This document shows, piece after piece, positions 7,078 to 8,686 of a DNA stretch of 8,686 nt; the first letter of the stretch is position 1, and every line of letters starts with the position of its first letter. A model generated the notes under the pieces. It made no database searches. It had not been told where the DNA came from and saw nothing but the letters and a program-made list of their open reading frames with translations. The position numbers and the translations under genes are program-made. Source of the DNA: Clostridia bacterium. Its GTDB lineage: Bacteria > Bacillota_E > RBS10-35 > JAJYVN01. The DNA lies in contig DAHWHT010000088.1 of the NCBI GenBank assembly GCA_027335515.1, forward strand, positions 1 to 8,686, written 5' to 3'.

Positions 7078-7161
7078 GCCGGGGTGGCGGAACGGCAGAC
7101 GCGCTCGACTCAAAATCGAGTGGGGCGACTCGTGAGGGTTCGAATCCCTCCCCCGGCACCA
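7078..7161 (+). tRNA. tRNA-Leu (anticodon CAA)
   Basis: A class II tRNA with all arms. Acceptor stem GCCGGGG (7078-7084) pairs perfectly with CCCCGGC (7151-7157). The anticodon stem CTCGA/TCGAG (7104-7108, 7116-7120) frames the loop CTCAAAA with anticodon CAA at 7111-7113, reading UUG codons. The long variable arm (7121 to about 7133) is typical of leucine tRNAs. The T arm is GAGGG TTCGAAT CCCTC. The discriminator is A7158 and CCA is encoded at 7159-7161. It is a common type of integration target, and the DNA beyond it is mobile-element debris. Confidence 0.97.
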
Positions 7162-7174
7162 ACGACCGAGTATG

Positions 7175-7206
7175 GAAGCCCCTGGGGCGGCGGCTCCGGG
7201 GGCTTC
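7175..7206 (+). terminator. Hairpin just downstream of tRNA-Leu
   Basis: GAAGCCCCTGG (7175-7185) pairs with CCGGGGGCTTC (7196-7206) as an 11-bp stem with one G-T pair and a 10-base loop, starting 13 bases after the encoded CCA. Its position suits transcript termination or 3' processing, but no T-run follows, so an intrinsic terminator is only possible. Confidence 0.4.
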
Positions 7207-7234
7207 GCGTCGCCGGGGCGTGTCCACTGCCCGC

Positions 7235-7277
7235 CGGCCTGCCCGCGGCTGGAAGGGGCGGCTGGAAGGGCAGGCCG
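7235..7277. repeat. 13-bp tandem duplication inside a 10-bp inverted repeat
   Basis: GCGGCTGGAAGGG occurs twice back to back (7245-7257 and 7258-7270), perfectly. It is enclosed by CGGCCTGCCC (7235-7244) and its perfect complement GGGCAGGCCG (7268-7277), whose first three bases overlap the second copy. A further small hairpin (GGGAC/GTCCC, 7280-7292) follows. On the minus strand this lies downstream of the gene fragment ending at 7319, where it could serve as an RNA-stabilising or terminating structure. Confidence 0.7.
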
Positions 7278-7318
7278 CCGGGACGCTGTCCCAGGAGGGC
7301 CGGTCGCGTGGCGGCGGC

Positions 7319-7507
7319 TCACCCCGATGCCACAAAGGGCTGGCCTGCGTGCACCGACTGGCCGCTGGCCAGGAAGGAATACGCGGCCAGTGTCTTGCCG
7401 TCGTAGACGTTTCCTTCGAAGGTGCGCACCGTCCGCAAGGTGACGCGCGCCTGTTGGCCAGGCCGCAGGGACACCGAACGGGCCGTGAAGTAGTCGATTT
7501 CCCAGAC
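7319..7507 (-). pseudogene. Orphan C-terminal fragment of an unrecognised protein
   Basis: On the minus strand, a 62-codon stretch directly follows an in-frame TGA (7508-7510) and ends with TGA at 7319-7321. It reads like genuine protein, with mixed polar and hydrophobic residues (EIDYFTARSVSLRPGQQARV, then VYDGKTLAAYSFLASGQ) and mostly G or C in third positions. The alternating pattern suggests beta strands. No ATG, GTG or TTG precedes the well-formed sequence; the first possible start (GTG in SVSLRP) would give only about 52 residues. I therefore read it as the severed end of a larger gene whose upstream part was replaced by IS21 debris. The family is not recognised. Confidence 0.45.
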
Positions 7508-7571
7508 TCATGCCATGTAACCGTTCGCGGAGAACGGATACCGCGCCGAAGCCCCCGCTTTGCAGTGACGT

Positions 7572-7628
7572 TTTGCCGACGAGACGCAGGGCCTTGAGCC
7601 TGGGTGCCAACGGATGGGTGCGCAGCAT
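7572..7628 (-). pseudogene. IstB (IS21 helper ATPase) N-terminal remnant
   Basis: From ATG 7626-7628 the minus strand reads MLRTHPLAPRLKALRLVGK, close to the usual opening of IS21-family IstB proteins (ML-HPLLP-LK-L-L-G). After about 19 residues the resemblance stops, and no Walker motifs or other IstB sequence follow, so only the 5' tip remains. A GGAGAG lies 7 bases ahead of the ATG. It lies on the same strand as, and downstream of, the IstA remnant, which is the IS21 gene order. The identification rests on a short stretch and could be coincidence. Confidence 0.5.
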
Positions 7629-7928
7629 GTGGTTGCTCTCCGCTCAGGCATCCGGTGCGGTGCGACGGCCTGCCGGGGGGCTGCGCGTTGTGGCGGCGCC
7701 CCCCGGGTCGCGGTCCGTCGGTCCAAATCGCGATTCTGAGCTGGCGCCGGTGCCATCAGGTGCCACACTGCGTGCGCGTGCTCACCTGGGACCGCCCGGT
7801 CGTTCCGCGGCCTGCGTCCGGTGGTGGCGTGCCATCCGGTGTCGCTGCGACGGCGGTGGCGTCCGTCCGGCTGTCTGTGTCCGCAGGGAGGGCCAAGCGG
7901 GAGCGGCAGGGGACTCCGGCCGGCCAGG
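7629..7928. other. Unassigned DNA between the IstA and IstB remnants
   Basis: In intact IS21 elements istB follows istA within a few bases or overlaps it; here about 300 bases intervene. All six frames give Arg/Pro/Gly/Ala-rich text without a recognisable domain. I see no gene, repeat or RNA in it. Confidence 0.4.
7636..7641 (-). promoter_or_regulatory. Ribosome-binding site of the IstB remnant
   Basis: On the minus strand GGAGAG is followed by 7 bases and then ATG (7628-7626). The good spacing supports this ATG as a former genuine start codon. Confidence 0.5.
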
Positions 7929-8328
7929 GGCGCCGAAGGCCTCAGGGCCGCGCAGGAAGGCGCCGGCGTGCGTCGCCCGCTCCGGCGGCGGCCAAGGCAC
8001 CTGGCCCGGGTGCTGCTCGATGCCGGCCGCGAGGATGTTGTTGATCGTCCGGTAGCGCGCGTCCCCGAAGGCGCGGGCCCGAGTGCAGCCACGCGTTCAA
8101 ACGCGTGCTGCCGAAGGTGGTCTTTAGGTCCAGGACGCGCTGGACCTGCCTCAGGCGCGAACTGGTGCCGACCTCCAGCAGTTCGGCCACCGCGGCCAGG
8201 ACCTGCGGTCCCAGCTTCCCGGCCTGCGCCCGGCACCAGGAAGCGTGCCTGCGGAGGAAACTGTCGTCCGCCGGCCACCGTCGGAACACCTCCACCAGAT
8301 CGTGCACAACGAACGCCCTCCGTCCCAC
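7929..8328 (-). pseudogene. IS21-family IstA transposase, C-terminal remnant, frameshifted
   Basis: The minus strand from about 8275 resembles the C-terminal third of IS21 IstA. WCRAQAGKLGPQVLAAVAEL, then RLRQVQRVLDLKTTFGSTRL, match the pattern 'WC...A..IGP....LV..LL....LDRLRAAQGVL.LA..YG..RLEA'. At 8089-8091 the match leaves this frame and continues one base over: TRARAFGDARYRTINNIL, AGIEQHP and finally HAGAFLRGPEAF, the usual IstA ending (AFGDPRYRT..IL..G, H..IRG..Y). One extra base explains the break. The catalytic DDE core and the DNA-binding N-terminus are absent. A TAG at 8329-8331 precedes the frame, and sequence above it does not resemble IstA. The element cannot move by itself. Confidence 0.82.
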
Positions 8329-8561
8329 CTATTCACCCCCGCCCCAGCGGGCATTGGTGAACGGTGTCGACTCTTCCCGGCGTCTTGCGCTGCGCTTCCA
8401 GATCGGGGTGGGTCAATGACGTGAAGTGGCGGCGAGTGGTCTCGCCGGTCGGGGTGGGGGATGGGGCGCTGATGCGTGGGTGGACATATGTTCACGTTGG
8501 GTGCCGTAGCAGGCCCGGAGGAGCTTGTCTCGCTCTTGCGCCAGGGATGATCTGGCAAGGG

Positions 8562-8590
8562 TTGCATAACCATCGGTATCGCGATACACT
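8562..8590 (+). promoter_or_regulatory. Candidate promoter with operator-like palindrome
   Basis: TTGCAT (8562-8567) and TACACT (8585-8590) are 17 bases apart. A perfect 12-bp palindrome GTATCGCGATAC (8576-8587) covers the spacer end and part of the -10 box, where a repressor dimer could sit. Box matches are modest (3 of 6 and 4 of 6). Confidence 0.35.
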
Positions 8591-8608
8591 CTAGTCGATG
8601 GGTGGGCG

Positions 8609-8686
8609 ATGCTCCCGTTGAACCCCGACCGTGTAGGTCGGCTTGTAGGGGGTATGGCCCAACCCAATTTAATGTGGCTTCCAATG
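8609..8686 (+). CDS. Possible start of a gene running out of the window
   Basis: ATG 8609 opens a frame of 26 codons to the window edge (MLPLNPDRVGRLVGG...), 19 bases after the candidate -10 box, with a weak GGTGGG just upstream. It is too short to identify and could be chance. Confidence 0.2.
   Translation, partial: MLPLNPDRVGRLVGGMAQPNLMWLPM

Larger units (their letters stand above)
7572..8328 (-). mobile_element. Degenerate IS21-family insertion sequence remnant
   Basis: It comprises the frameshifted istA end and the istB tip in IS21 order on the minus strand. Terminal inverted repeats and target duplications are not identifiable. The right part of IstA's gene and almost all of istB are gone, so deletions or recombination trimmed it. 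Its place beside a tRNA gene fits an accessory insertion zone. Confidence 0.65.
8329..8686. other. Region right of the IS21 remnant, no complete gene
   Basis: There are 358 bases. The left half is GC-rich and uninformative. From about 8480 on, the G+C falls visibly below that of the rest of the window, and AT-rich motifs occur (CATATG, AATTTAAT). It holds a candidate promoter with a palindrome and possibly the first codons of a gene leaving the window. No IS end is clearly recognisable. Confidence 0.4.

Noticed and set aside
6202..7335. 377-codon open frame on the minus strand through the GH31 end and the tRNA
   Set aside because: It runs through a tRNA gene and a clear coding sequence, and no domain is visible.
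7821..8360. 179-codon plus-strand frame over the IS21 remnant
   Set aside because: It is opposite the IstA-like sequence, which is the recognisable strand, and its text is Arg/Pro/Ala-rich.
7173..8683. Inverted 8-mers TGGAAGCC (7173-7180) and GGCTTCCA (8676-8683) as possible IS ends
   Set aside because: Eight bases over 1.5 kb can occur by chance, no longer similarity surrounds them and no target duplication is seen.
1..8686. CRISPR array
   Set aside because: No regularly spaced direct repeats were found; the only tandem repeat is the two-copy 13-mer.

Overview
This is a GC-rich bacterial window, roughly 70% G+C by eye. The genes are tightly packed, all on the plus strand over the first 7.2 kb, and several start at GTG or TTG. 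The phylum cannot be fixed from the sequence. An FtsH-like protease with no extracytoplasmic domain and with an insert in its AAA module, in such a GC-rich genome, would fit Chloroflexota or a high-GC Firmicutes-like lineage. A tRNA with encoded CCA does not discriminate further. Treat the taxonomy as a guess.

Layout. Positions 1-1426 hold the end of an ABC export-type operon: the C-terminal part of an FtsX/MacB-type permease, then its ATPase (Walker A, Q-loop, LSGGQ, Walker B and H-loop all intact). Positions 1427-1764 are a non-coding gap with a GC hairpin, a perfect TATAAT box, a 5'-UTR hairpin and a strong Shine-Dalgarno. The gap leads into an FtsH-like AAA+ zinc protease (1765-3576). The protease is fused through a GTGA stop/start overlap to an unrecognised membrane-anchored protein (3573-4562), whose last 70 residues look unnatural and may be frameshifted. 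A coding-ambiguous stretch (4563-4902) follows. Next comes a complete family GH31 glycoside hydrolase (4903-6945) of the branch with a KLDE nucleophile motif and an atypical DLDDH acid/base region.

A tRNA-Leu(CAA) with its own promoter lies at 7078-7161. Everything downstream of it (7162-8686) lacks an intact gene and reads as a graveyard of mobile DNA on the minus strand. It contains the C-terminal end of an IS21-family IstA transposase broken by a one-base frameshift, and what looks like the first 19 codons of its partner IstB with a good ribosome-binding site. It also contains an orphan C-terminal fragment of an unrelated protein, and a 13-bp tandem duplication enclosed by a 10-bp inverted repeat. 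At the far right edge the G+C drops, and a possible promoter with a palindromic operator-like site points out of the window.

Functionally, the ABC pair probably exports or extracts something from the membrane. The FtsH-like protease and its coupled partner form a candidate membrane proteolysis module of unknown substrate. The GH31 enzyme removes alpha-linked sugars and has no visible sugar-uptake partner here. The region after the tRNA is an accessory insertion zone.
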